A stretch of 6,506 nt of DNA from the NCBI GenBank assembly GCA_025350085.1, contig JANXYI010000170.1, positions 1 to 6,506 on the forward strand. The letters run 5' to 3'. The stretch is from Deltaproteobacteria bacterium. Lineage in GTDB: Bacteria; Desulfobacterota; Desulfovibrionia; Desulfovibrionales; Desulfovibrionaceae. Below are positions 1-6,125 of this stretch, piece after piece (position 1 is the first letter of the stretch; each line of letters starts with the position of its first letter). Both the position numbers and the translations under genes were made by a program. Under the pieces are notes generated by a model. The model did not search any database, was not told the origin of the DNA, and was given only the letters and a program-made list of their open reading frames with translations.

Positions 1-100
1 CGCTGCCGGGGCCGACGTGCTGGTGTCCGGCTCGGCCTTCTTCGGCCACCCGCCGTACGGCGAGCGCCACCACCAGTTCCAGCTGCGCTGCCAGGGCTGA
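1..100 (+). CDS. rpe: C-terminal end of probable ribulose-phosphate 3-epimerase (partial)
   Basis: The reading frame is open from base 2 and stops at TGA 98-100, giving 32 visible residues. They begin AAGADVLVSGSAFFG, which fits the last beta-strand and phosphate-binding loop of the ribulose-phosphate 3-epimerase TIM barrel (family pattern GADxxVxGSAxF). That cytoplasmic enzyme interconverts ribulose 5-phosphate and xylulose 5-phosphate in the pentose phosphate pathway. The tail after the loop is short and ends about where this family usually ends. Only the last strand is visible, so another phosphate-binding TIM-barrel enzyme is possible. The 5' part lies outside the window. A run of five T (101-105) follows the stop, but the stem before it is weak, so no terminator is called. 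Confidence 0.6.
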   Translation, partial: AAGADVLVSGSAFFGHPPYGERHHQFQLRCQG

Positions 101-122
101 TTTTTCCAGCCTACGCGGCGGG

Positions 123-151
123 TTGCCAAGGCTGGCCCGCCCCGGTATAGA
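123..151 (+). promoter_or_regulatory. Candidate sigma-70-type promoter for the hydrolase pair
   Basis: TTGCCA at 123-128 matches the -35 consensus at five of six positions. TATAGA at 146-151 matches the -10 at four of six. The spacer is exactly 17 bases. The start of transcription would fall near 158, leaving a leader of about 45 bases before the ATG at 202. The seven-base arms CCAGCCT (106-112) and AGGCTGG (129-135) form an inverted repeat that overlaps the -35 and spacer and could be an operator. The promoter is inferred from sequence only. Confidence 0.5.
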
Positions 152-201
152 CGGGTACGGCTGGGCCTTGCGTCCTGTCCGAATCCTGCCGGAGGCTGTC
201 C

Positions 202-1044
202 ATGCTGCGCGCGTCGTTCCCACGACTTGTTGGCATCGCAACTGGCTTCGCCATCTGCCTTGCCCTGGGCCTTGCCCTGGTGCTGGCCTTGGCCCTGGCC
301 CCGGTGCCGGCGAGTGCTGCGGAGCTGCTTGGCGTGGTGGTGCTGCACGACAAGAACAGCTCCCCGGACAAGCAGATCCATGAGACCGTGCGCCTGCTGC
401 GCAATGTGGGCTTCCTGGTCATCGCCCCGGAGATGCCCTGGTCGCGCAAGCGCGGCTTTGACGCCACCTATCAGCAGGCCCTGGTGGAGATCGGCCTGGC
501 CGTGGGCGAGCTCTTGTCCAAGGGCGCGACCCGGGTGGCCATCGTCGGGCACGGCCTGGGCGCCAACGCCGCCCTGGGCTACGCCGCCACCCGGGCGAAC
601 GTCTTCGCCCTCATCGCCCTGGCCCCGTCGCATGACCCGGAGCGCCACCGCGACGTGTTCCTGGCCGACCTGCGCAAGGCGCGCGAGATGGTCGTAAGCG
701 GCCGCGGGGCCGAGCGCTCGGCCTTCCTCGACGTGAACCAGGGCAAGGACTACGACCTGTCCACCACGGCCGAGATCTACTTAAGCTACAGCGACCCGGA
801 CGGCCCGACGGTGATGCCGCGCACTGTGGCGGCCATCAGGCCGGCCGTGCCCCTCTTGTGGGTGGTGGGCAACAAGGACCCCCTGTCCCGCCTGGGAAGC
901 TCGTACGCCTTTGCCAAGGCCCCGGCGCATCCGGCGAGCAGCTATGAGGAAGTCCGGGCCGACCACCTGGGCGTGCCTGCGGAGTCCGCGCGCCTGGCGG
1001 CCGAGTGGCTCAAGGGGCTGGTGGAGAAACCCGCGGGCCGCTAG
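202..1044 (+). CDS. Exported alpha/beta-hydrolase-fold protein lacking the nucleophile (probable pseudoenzyme)
   Basis: This is a 280-residue protein starting at ATG 202, with GGAGG at 191-195 six bases upstream. A long hydrophobic N-terminus (about residues 9-35) and ASA-A at 37-40 indicate a signal peptide, so it should act in the periplasm or envelope. The rest is a compact alpha/beta hydrolase of the dienelactone-hydrolase-like type and aligns end to end with the next gene. The nucleophile elbow reads GHGLG: residue 118 is Gly (codon GGC 553-555) where the paralogue has Ser. The oxyanion-loop motif is HDK (Asp50) rather than HGK. The likely acid Asp226 (GNKDP) and His255 (DHLGVP) remain. 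Ordinary Ser-based hydrolysis is therefore unlikely, and a binding or regulatory role is an inference. Its h-region is lengthened by a 12-base tandem repeat. It probably shares an operon with the downstream paralogue, 25 bases away. Confidence 0.85.
   Translation: MLRASFPRLVGIATGFAICLALGLALVLALALAPVPASAAELLGVVVLHDKNSSPDKQIHETVRLLRNVGFLVIAPEMPWSRKRGFDATYQQALVEIGLAVGELLSKGATRVAIVGHGLGANAALGYAATRANVFALIALAPSHDPERHRDVFLADLRKAREMVVSGRGAERSAFLDVNQGKDYDLSTTAEIYLSYSDPDGPTVMPRTVAAIRPAVPLLWVVGNKDPLSRLGSSYAFAKAPAHPASSYEEVRADHLGVPAESARLAAEWLKGLVEKPAGR
257..298 (+). repeat. 12-base in-frame tandem repeat in the signal-peptide h-region
   Basis: GCCTTGCCCTGG occurs twice back to back (257-268 and 269-280). 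A degenerate continuation (GCCTTGGCCCTGG at 286-298) carries one extra G. The unit equals four codons and encodes the LALG / LALV / LALA run. The conserved GVVVLH strand begins at residue 44 here and at residue 32 in the paralogue, a difference of 12 residues or three units. Slippage-driven growth of the hydrophobic core would explain that, though the match may be coincidental. Confidence 0.6.
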
Positions 1045-1069
1045 CCCGCTTTCGACCCCGGAGGTTGCC

Positions 1070-1867
1070 ATGCACCGTGTCCGTGCCGCGTTCCTGACCC
1101 TGCTTTGGGCCGCGTTTCTTGGCCTGCCTGCCCTGGCCCTGGGCTTTGATGCCAAAACCACCGGCGTGGTGGTCCTGCACGGCAAGACAGGCTCCCCTGA
1201 CCGTTTCGTATCCAACCTGGCCGCGGAGCTGCGCTCGGCGGGCTTCCTCGTCATTGCGCCGGATATGCCCTGGTCCGGCCGCCGGGGGTTCAACGCCAGC
1301 TTTGACGTCGCCCTGGAGGAGATCGACGCGGCCGTGCGCGAACTGCGCGCCCAGGGCGCAACACGGGTGGCCGTGGCCGGGCACAGCCTGGGCGGCAACG
1401 CGGCCCTGGCCTATGCGGCGCGCTATCCCGGCCTGGACGCCGTGGTCTGCCTGGCTGCCGCGCATTCCCCGGACCGTCCGCGCCAGCGTGAACGCTTTGC
1501 CGCCGACGTAGGGCGGGCCAGGGAGATGGTCGCGGCCGGGCGCGGTCAGGATCAGGGCCGCTTCCAGGACGTGAACATGGGCAAGGAGCTGGTGATGGCC
1601 ACCACCGCGTCGATCTACCTGAGCTACAACGCCCCGGACGGCCCGGCGGTGATGCCGAAAAGCGCCTCGGCCATCAAGACGGCCCTGCCCATCCTGTGGG
1701 TCGTGGGCAGCCGCGATCCCCAGAACAGGGACAAGGCCTATGCCTTTGAACGCGCCCCGGCGCACCCGGAGAGCCGTTTCGTGGAGGTCGACGCCGAGCA
1801 CCTGGGCGTGCCCACGGCGGCCGCAGACCTGGTGATCGAATGGCTGCGCGGGCTGGGCGCAAGATAG
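1070..1867 (+). CDS. Exported alpha/beta hydrolase (dienelactone-hydrolase-like), intact catalytic set
   Basis: The start is set at ATG 1070, preceded by GGAGG at 1060-1064. The frame is open further upstream, but that part lies over the previous gene and would put a non-signal sequence before the leader. The 265-residue product has a signal peptide (about residues 5-23, cleavage near ALA-23 or G25), so it is probably periplasmic. It shows HGK at 37-39 (oxyanion loop) and a GHSLG elbow with Ser106 as nucleophile. The acid is Asp216 (GSRDP) and the base is His244 (EHLGVP). The stretch with MPWS (66-69), REMVAAGRG (151-159) and YLSYNAPDGP (183-192) is shared with the upstream copy. About half of the aligned positions are identical by eye. 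The substrate is unknown; an ester- or lactone-type hydrolase is a family-level guess. It ends 10 bases from the convergent fdhD, with no terminator between. Confidence 0.88.
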   Translation: MHRVRAAFLTLLWAAFLGLPALALGFDAKTTGVVVLHGKTGSPDRFVSNLAAELRSAGFLVIAPDMPWSGRRGFNASFDVALEEIDAAVRELRAQGATRVAVAGHSLGGNAALAYAARYPGLDAVVCLAAAHSPDRPRQRERFAADVGRAREMVAAGRGQDQGRFQDVNMGKELVMATTASIYLSYNAPDGPAVMPKSASAIKTALPILWVVGSRDPQNRDKAYAFERAPAHPESRFVEVDAEHLGVPTAAADLVIEWLRGLGAR

Positions 1868-1877
1868 TCAGCCGGAA

Positions 1878-2663
1878 CTAGCCGACGATGCGCCCCGGAT
1901 CATTGTAGACCCAGAAGCTGTCGGCCTTGATGTTGCCGATGAGTGTGAGCCCGATGGTGCGCGCCAGTTCCACCGAGAAGCTGGTGGCCACGGCCGTGGA
2001 GGCCAGCACCGAGACCCCGATGCGCACGGTCTTGAGCAGGATCTCCGAGGCCACCCGGCCCGTGGACACGATCATCTTGTCCTCGGTGGGCAGGGAGTCC
2101 AGGAAGCATTCCCCCACGATCATGTCGATGGCGTTGTGCCGGCCGATGTCCTCGCGGAAGAGCAGCATCTCCTTCGGCGTGCAGAGCGACGAGTTGTGGC
2201 AGCCGCGGGTGCGGTTATAGAGGGTGCTGCGGTGCTTCAGCTCCGCGGCCAGGGCCAGGATCTGCGCATGCGTGACGGTGAGTTCCGAGACGATGCGGCG
2301 CCTGGAGATGGTCTCCACGTTGCGGTCGAAATTGGTGCCCTTGCCGCAGCCCGAGGTGATGGTGCGCTGGATCTCCCGGCCCTGGGCAAAGGGGTCGTGG
2401 CTCACCTGCACGCGCGCTGTGATGCGGGCGCCCTCGTCCGTGATCGTGACGTCCTCCAGCTGCGCCTTGTCGGTCAGCAGCGCGTCGGACTTGAGGAAGC
2501 CCACGGCCAGGTGCATGGGATACTTCCCGGTGCAGAGCAGCGTCACCACCTCGCGGCCGTTCAGGAAGATGGTCAGCGGCACCTCGCGGATGGCCTCGAT
2601 CTGCTTCTTTACCGGGCCGCTTGGCCCGTACTCGGTGATCTCAAAGGGGAAGGCTTCGGGCAT
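1878..2663 (-). CDS. fdhD: Formate dehydrogenase accessory sulfurtransferase FdhD
   Basis: This 261-residue cytoplasmic protein is of normal length for FdhD. FdhD takes sulfur from a cysteine desulfurase (IscS in E. coli) and passes it to the molybdenum or tungsten bis-MGD cofactor before it is inserted into formate dehydrogenase. Family marks in order are TGKYPMHLAVGFL (45-57), SGCGKGT (104-110), RGCHNSS (153-159), FREDIGRHNAID (169-180) and STGRVASEI (200-208). In the E. coli protein the sulfur-carrying loop is a CGVC pair. Here the first Cys (Cys106) is present but the second position is Gly109, so the persulfide probably rests on a single Cys. The ATG at 2661-2663 has GAGG (2668-2671, minus strand) four bases upstream. 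mntH lies 98 bases upstream in the same direction. No formate dehydrogenase gene is visible in this window. Confidence 0.95.
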   Translation of the reverse strand: MPEAFPFEITEYGPSGPVKKQIEAIREVPLTIFLNGREVVTLLCTGKYPMHLAVGFLKSDALLTDKAQLEDVTITDEGARITARVQVSHDPFAQGREIQRTITSGCGKGTNFDRNVETISRRRIVSELTVTHAQILALAAELKHRSTLYNRTRGCHNSSLCTPKEMLLFREDIGRHNAIDMIVGECFLDSLPTEDKMIVSTGRVASEILLKTVRIGVSVLASTAVATSFSVELARTIGLTLIGNIKADSFWVYNDPGRIVG

Positions 2664-2711
2664 GGAACCTCGCTTTTCCTCCCGTACAGGTATGCCACGG
2701 GCCAGGGGAAA

Positions 2712-2772
2712 TCAACCGCCCCCCGAAATATCAGCCCCCGGCACCTCAGCTCCCCCGGAGCTCAGCCCCCGA
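2712..2772. repeat. Imperfect direct repeats with four G-runs (minus strand) between mntH and fdhD
   Basis: On the plus strand the motif TCAGCnCCCCCGG recurs at 2731, 2746 and 2762, with a degenerate fourth copy at 2712 (TCAACCGCCCCCCGA). The spacings are 19, 15 and 16 bases. TCAGCCCCCG is identical at 2731-2740 and 2762-2771. On the minus strand, which is the transcribed sense for the neighbours, this gives four G-runs at 2766-2770, 2752-2756, 2735-2739 and 2719-2724. They are 5, 5, 5 and 6 G long, with loops of 9, 12 and 10 bases. The last copy contains the mntH stop codon. AGCTCC-CCC-GGAGCT (2748-2762) is a small hairpin inside it. Confidence 0.7.
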
Positions 2773-4030
2773 GGATGTCCCTGAGCAGCAGCAGGTTCAG
2801 CCCCACCACGACCACGGAGATCAGGCCCAGCACCAGGTTGTGCCAGGCCGTGTTGGCGTATTCGCCCATGACCGCATGCGAGGCCGTGAGGCGGAACTGG
2901 AGATAGATGGTCAGCGGGAGCTGGACGCTCAGGCAGATCTGCGAGACCACCAGGCCCTGGAACGGCGAGGCGATGAACGCGATGAGCAGTGCTGCCGGGA
3001 CCAGGGTCAGCGCAACCCCGAGGCGGCTGTGGGCGTCCTTGATGTCAAAGGGCTCGGAGAAGAGCCCGGCGAAGATGCTGCCCCCGGCCATGCCCGCGGT
3101 GACGCTGGAGGCCAGGCCGGCCATGAGCAGGGCCAGGGCGAAGACCACGGCCGCAGCATCGCCCAGCATGGGCCGGAGCATGGCCTGGGCCTGCTCCAGC
3201 TGATCCACGGGCGTATGCTGGGCAAAGAAGGTCGCCGCAGCCACCAGGATCATGGCGCTGTTGATGCCCCAGCCCACGAGCATGGAGAAGAGCGTGTCCA
3301 CGAACTCGTAGCGCAGCTGGCGGCGGATGACGGAGCGGTCCTTCAGGTTCCACTGGCGGCTCTGGATGACCTCGGAGTGCAGGAACAGGTTGTGCGGCAT
3401 GACCACGGCGCCGAGCACGCTCATGACGATGGGTATGGAGCCCGCGGGCAGGCAGGGCGTGACCCAGGCCCTCGCGGCCTCGCCCCAGGGGACGCTCACC
3501 AGGGTCAGCTCGTAGATGAAGGCCAGGCCGATGAGCGAGACAAAGCTGATGATGACCTTTTCCACGCGGCGGTAGGCGTTGGAGTAGAGCATCCAGGCCA
3601 CGAAGCCCGCGGTGAGGAAGGCGCCCAGCCAGATGGGCAGGCCGAAGAGCATGTTCAGCGCAATGGCCGCGCCCAGGAGTTCGGCCAGGGCCGTGGCCAC
3701 GGCCGCCAGCATGGCCGAGCCCAGCAGCGTGTGCGCCGTCGTTGGCCGCATGTGCTTGACCGCGGCCTCGGACAGGCACAGGCCCGTGGCGATGCCGAGG
3801 TGCGCGGCGTTGTGCTGGAGCACGATGAGCATGATGGTGGAGAGCGTGACCATCCACAACAGGCTGTAGCCGTACCCGGCCCCGGCAGCCACGTTGGCGG
3901 CCCAGTTGCCGGGGTCGATGAAGCCCACGGTGACGAGCAGGCCCGGCCCGATGTATTTCAAAATCTCGAGCCCCGTGAAGCGCGGTGCGTGGTGCCGGCC
4001 GAACCAGCTGCGGATGCGCCCGGCGATCAC
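2762..4030 (-). CDS. mntH: NRAMP-family divalent metal (Mn2+/Fe2+) transporter
   Basis: This 422-residue inner-membrane protein has about eleven hydrophobic segments, the usual NRAMP size. NRAMP proteins import Mn2+, Fe2+ and related ions together with protons. The metal-site motif of TM1 is intact (DPGN, Asp39 and Asn42), as is that of TM6 (MPHN, Met211 and His213). A TM10 Gln is present at 364 (VVSQICLS). The TM8 region reads AGLASSVTAGMAGGSIF (304-320) rather than the GQSS form of E. coli MntH, which looks like a subfamily variant. The start is GTG (CAC at 4028-4030). It is the only usual start before an in-frame stop upstream, and it has no clear Shine-Dalgarno sequence. fdhD follows after 98 bases. 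No Mn riboswitch or convincing MntR/Fur site was seen upstream. The symbol is given for family; the metal preference is inferred. Confidence 0.93.
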   Translation of the reverse strand: MIAGRIRSWFGRHHAPRFTGLEILKYIGPGLLVTVGFIDPGNWAANVAAGAGYGYSLLWMVTLSTIMLIVLQHNAAHLGIATGLCLSEAAVKHMRPTTAHTLLGSAMLAAVATALAELLGAAIALNMLFGLPIWLGAFLTAGFVAWMLYSNAYRRVEKVIISFVSLIGLAFIYELTLVSVPWGEAARAWVTPCLPAGSIPIVMSVLGAVVMPHNLFLHSEVIQSRQWNLKDRSVIRRQLRYEFVDTLFSMLVGWGINSAMILVAAATFFAQHTPVDQLEQAQAMLRPMLGDAAAVVFALALLMAGLASSVTAGMAGGSIFAGLFSEPFDIKDAHSRLGVALTLVPAALLIAFIASPFQGLVVSQICLSVQLPLTIYLQFRLTASHAVMGEYANTAWHNLVLGLISVVVVGLNLLLLRDILGG

Positions 4031-4132
4031 GTTTCTGGCCCCGATTTTGCTGAAAGGATAGAGGTCGCCATGTCCGCATATCTACCTGTCGGCCCGGCCA
4101 AAGTCCAGGACAACGCCTTGGCCGTGGCAGGA

Positions 4133-4161
4133 TTGCCAGCAGGGGCCTTGTCGGATAGCAT
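4133..4161 (+). promoter_or_regulatory. Candidate sigma-70-type promoter for the caspase-like gene
   Basis: TTGCCA (4133-4138) and TAGCAT (4156-4161) are separated by exactly 17 bases and match consensus at five and four of six positions. The -35 hexamer is the same as in the promoter candidate at 123. The -35 also forms the right arm of a small dyad, TGGCA-GGAT-TGCCA (4125-4138). Transcription would begin near 4168, giving a leader of about 50 bases to the ATG at 4219. No comparably good promoter was found on the minus strand for the divergent mntH. The call rests on sequence pattern only. Confidence 0.5.
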
Positions 4162-4184
4162 CAGCGGCCAGAAGCAGCGGCCAG
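4162..4184. repeat. 13-base-period direct repeat next to the promoter
   Basis: CAGCGGCCAG occurs at 4162-4171 and again at 4175-4184, separated by AAG. The pair begins directly after the candidate -10 and covers the expected transcription start, which is where a repressor could act. The rest of the divergent region 4031-4218 holds no gene that I can support. Confidence 0.55.
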
Positions 4185-4218
4185 CCGCGACGAAATCCCT
4201 GGCCTTCAGGAGCCCCCC

Positions 4219-5964
4219 ATGCGCACCCCCATGCGACTCATATTTGCGCTCACCGCCCTGTTTTTGCTCACGGCCTTCCCGTACGGCCAGGCCCTGGCCG
4301 ACACCGGCCGCTATGCGCTGGTCATCGGCAACTCGGCCTACAAGGACAAGCCGCTGAAAAACCCGGCCAACGACGCCCGGGACATGGGCCGGGCCTTGCA
4401 ACGGCTCGGTTTTGACGTGCAGCTCAAGACCGACGTTTCCTTGCGCGACATGGAGGAGGCCATCCGCGAGTTCGGCGTGCGCCTCAAGCGCGGCGGTGTG
4501 GGCCTGTTCTATTACGCCGGGCACGGGGTGCAGGTGCAGGGCGTGAACTACCTGGTGCCTGTGGGCGCCAAGATCAGCAGCGAGTCCGACGCCAAGTTCG
4601 AGTGCGTGGACGCCGGGCGCGTGCTCGGCAAGATGGAGGACGCGGGCAACGAGCTCAATATCGTCATACTCGACGCCTGCCGCAACAACCCCTTTGCCCG
4701 CAGCTTCCGCTCCGTGGACCAGGGCCTGGCGCGCATGGACGCGCCCACGGGCTCCATCGTGGCCTATGCCACGGCCCCCAATTCCGTGGCCTCGGACGGC
4801 AAGGGCGCCAACGGCATGTACACCAAGTACCTGCTGGAGAACATGAACACCCCGGGCATCCCCATCGAGGAGGTCTTCAAGCGCGTGCGCATCGGCGTCA
4901 TGGGCGAGACGTCCAAGAAGCAGGTGCCCTGGGAGTCCTCGTCCATTGCCGGGTATTTCTATTTGGCCGGAACGCCCCCGCAAGGGGCGAACGTCAAGGC
5001 CCAGCTGGCCGCGGCCCAGTCGGCCACGGTCCAGCAGGTAACGGCCGAGCAGCGCCAGCAGGAGCAGCGGCTCAAGGACTACATCCTGGGGCTGGAGGCC
5101 GAGAAGCAGCAGGTGGAGCTGGAACGCGCCGACTTGGCGCGCCGCAGGCAGCAGCTGGACCAGGACGCGGCCAAGAAGCTGGCCGAGGCCCAGGCCCCGC
5201 AGGACAAGCGCCTGCGCGAGCAGCTCGCCGTGCTGGAGACCGAGCGCCGCAAGCTGGAGCAGGAGCGCCTGGCCCTGGAGGCCGCGCGCCGCGAAACCGA
5301 GCGCCTGCAGTCCGTGCAGCAGGCCCAGGCCAAGCAGCAGGCCGCGCCGAACGTCCCCGCTGCGCCCAACGTGACTGTTGCCGGCCAGCAGCTCAGGCCG
5401 GGCATGACCCTGCCCGCGTCTTCCGTGACCGTCATCGGCCAGCAGGCGTCGATTCAGTCTCCGGGTCAGGCTTCGGCCCAGCCCTATGGGGACGTGCAGC
5501 AGCCGCGCCCGCGCCCGCGCGCTCCCCGCGGAGACGACCGCGCCACGGTGCTCTCGCGTCTGGCCGGGGTCTGGCGCATCGAGACCGAGGGCAACAGGGC
5601 CTTCCCCATGCTCCAGCTCAAGCCCGGCGGCGACACCCTGTACGGCACCCTGGTGGGCGACGAGCGCCTGGTCAGCCGGATGCAGCTCTCGGGCCTGGCC
5701 GTGGAGGACGGCAGCCTGCACGTGCGCATGGACATCCCGCAGCCGGACAGGCGCGTCCAGACCCCCCGCGGCCGCCTGCGCACCCTGGTGCGCACAGAGC
5801 AGCAGCCGACCAGGACCATCGAGTGCGTGGGCAGCCTGCGCGACTCCCAGGGCGGGGAGATCCCGCTGGTCTGCGAGCGGGTGGACGACGGTGCGCCGCC
5901 CCGGGGTGTGCGCTACCACGAGAACGGCCGCATGGTCCGCGCGGACAGCGGCCGGGGCTGGTAG
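4219..5964 (+). CDS. Exported caspase-like (peptidase C14) protein with coiled coil and unknown C-terminal domain
   Basis: This is a 581-residue protein starting at ATG 4219, with AGGAG at 4208-4212; ATG 4231 is a less likely alternative. Residues 1-27 are a signal peptide ending QALA, so the protein should be periplasmic or secreted. Residues 29-250 are a caspase p20-like domain: RYALVIGNSAY (31-41), YYAGHGVQ with the catalytic His102, and ILDACRNNPF with the catalytic Cys154, both present. Residues about 262-375 form a charged, Gln/Glu/Arg-rich coiled coil. A Pro/Gln linker contains VTVAGQQ (385-391) and VTVIGQQ (403-409), 18 residues apart. Residues about 443-581 form a separate region starting VLSRLAGVWRIE, apparently beta-rich, with two Cys (536, 552). 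I do not recognise it. The substrate is unknown; other bacterial caspase-like enzymes cut after Arg/Lys or Asp. The gene is monocistronic between its own promoter candidate and a strong hairpin. Confidence 0.9.
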   Translation: MRTPMRLIFALTALFLLTAFPYGQALADTGRYALVIGNSAYKDKPLKNPANDARDMGRALQRLGFDVQLKTDVSLRDMEEAIREFGVRLKRGGVGLFYYAGHGVQVQGVNYLVPVGAKISSESDAKFECVDAGRVLGKMEDAGNELNIVILDACRNNPFARSFRSVDQGLARMDAPTGSIVAYATAPNSVASDGKGANGMYTKYLLENMNTPGIPIEEVFKRVRIGVMGETSKKQVPWESSSIAGYFYLAGTPPQGANVKAQLAAAQSATVQQVTAEQRQQEQRLKDYILGLEAEKQQVELERADLARRRQQLDQDAAKKLAEAQAPQDKRLREQLAVLETERRKLEQERLALEAARRETERLQSVQQAQAKQQAAPNVPAAPNVTVAGQQLRPGMTLPASSVTVIGQQASIQSPGQASAQPYGDVQQPRPRPRAPRGDDRATVLSRLAGVWRIETEGNRAFPMLQLKPGGDTLYGTLVGDERLVSRMQLSGLAVEDGSLHVRMDIPQPDRRVQTPRGRLRTLVRTEQQPTRTIECVGSLRDSQGGEIPLVCERVDDGAPPRGVRYHENGRMVRADSGRGW

Positions 5965-5983
5965 CCCGCAAGTCGAAAGGACA

Positions 5984-6021
5984 GCAAGAAGGCCCGGGGC
6001 AATCGCTCCGGGCCTTCTTGC
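5984..6021. terminator. Long perfect hairpin after the caspase-like gene
   Basis: GCAAGAAGGCCCGG (5984-5997) is exactly complementary to CCGGGCCTTCTTGC (6008-6021), a 14-base-pair stem. G-U, G-C and C-G pairs can extend it across 5998-6007 to leave an AATC tetraloop. It lies 19 bases after the stop codon. There is no separate U-run, but TTCTT in the 3' arm, with AAGAA in the 5' arm, gives a U-rich end in either direction. It could therefore also receive transcripts from the minus-strand gene at 6139. Intrinsic termination is inferred. Confidence 0.75.
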
Positions 6022-6072
6022 GTGCAGCAGGACTGTTCGCTGGATACCGTGGTTTTGGGTATGTTCCGCAGG

Positions 6073-6111
6073 CCAAGGGTCCCCTTCGGGGTTCATCGCC
6101 CCTTGGAACCC
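6073..6111. repeat. Nested and competing inverted repeats in the intergenic region
   Basis: CCAAGGG (6073-6079) pairs with CCCTTGG (6100-6106) around an inner CCCC-TTC-GGGG hairpin (6081-6091). Two other pairings use the same bases: GGGG (6088-6091) with CCCC (6099-6102), and GGGTTC (6089-6094) with GAACCC (6106-6111). These alternatives cannot all form at once. The stretch is neither coding nor a complete tRNA. Bases 6022-6072 show nothing that I recognise. Confidence 0.55.
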
Positions 6112-6125
6112 GTCGTGTCCGAGGG

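Noticed and set aside
80..105. Possible terminator after rpe (T-run 101-105)
   Set aside because: Only a four-base-pair stem can be formed before the T-run, which is too weak to call.
911..1069. Longer N-terminus for the second hydrolase from an upstream start at 911
   Set aside because: It would overlap the first hydrolase by more than 130 bases and bury the signal peptide. ATG 1070 has its own GGAGG.
2687..2715. Possible fdhD promoter TTGATT-17-TACCTG on the minus strand
   Set aside because: The -10 matches consensus at only two of six positions. Co-transcription with mntH is just as likely.
4075..4106. Possible mntH promoter TGGACT-17-TAGATA on the minus strand
   Set aside because: The matches are four and three of six. 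It is suggestive but not good enough beside the clearer plus-strand candidate.
4125..4142. Sigma-54-like TGGCA...TGC element
   Set aside because: The GG and GC dinucleotides are not at the required 10-base separation.
2840..4357. Long plus-strand open frame (505 codons) across mntH and its upstream region
   Set aside because: It is antisense to a clear NRAMP gene and its product is rich in Gly, His, Gln, Glu and Asp without motifs. It is a G+C shadow.
4027..6096. Very long open frame (689 codons) on the minus strand over the caspase-like gene
   Set aside because: High G+C removes stop codons from antisense frames. Its translation is low in complexity (Gly, His, Leu, Ala, Arg) with no family motif, while the plus strand encodes a clear caspase-like protein.
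6088..6102. GGGG-TTCATCG-CCCC resembles the T-arm of a tRNA
   Set aside because: The loop lacks the conserved A at position 58, and no matching anticodon arm or acceptor stem could be built around it.
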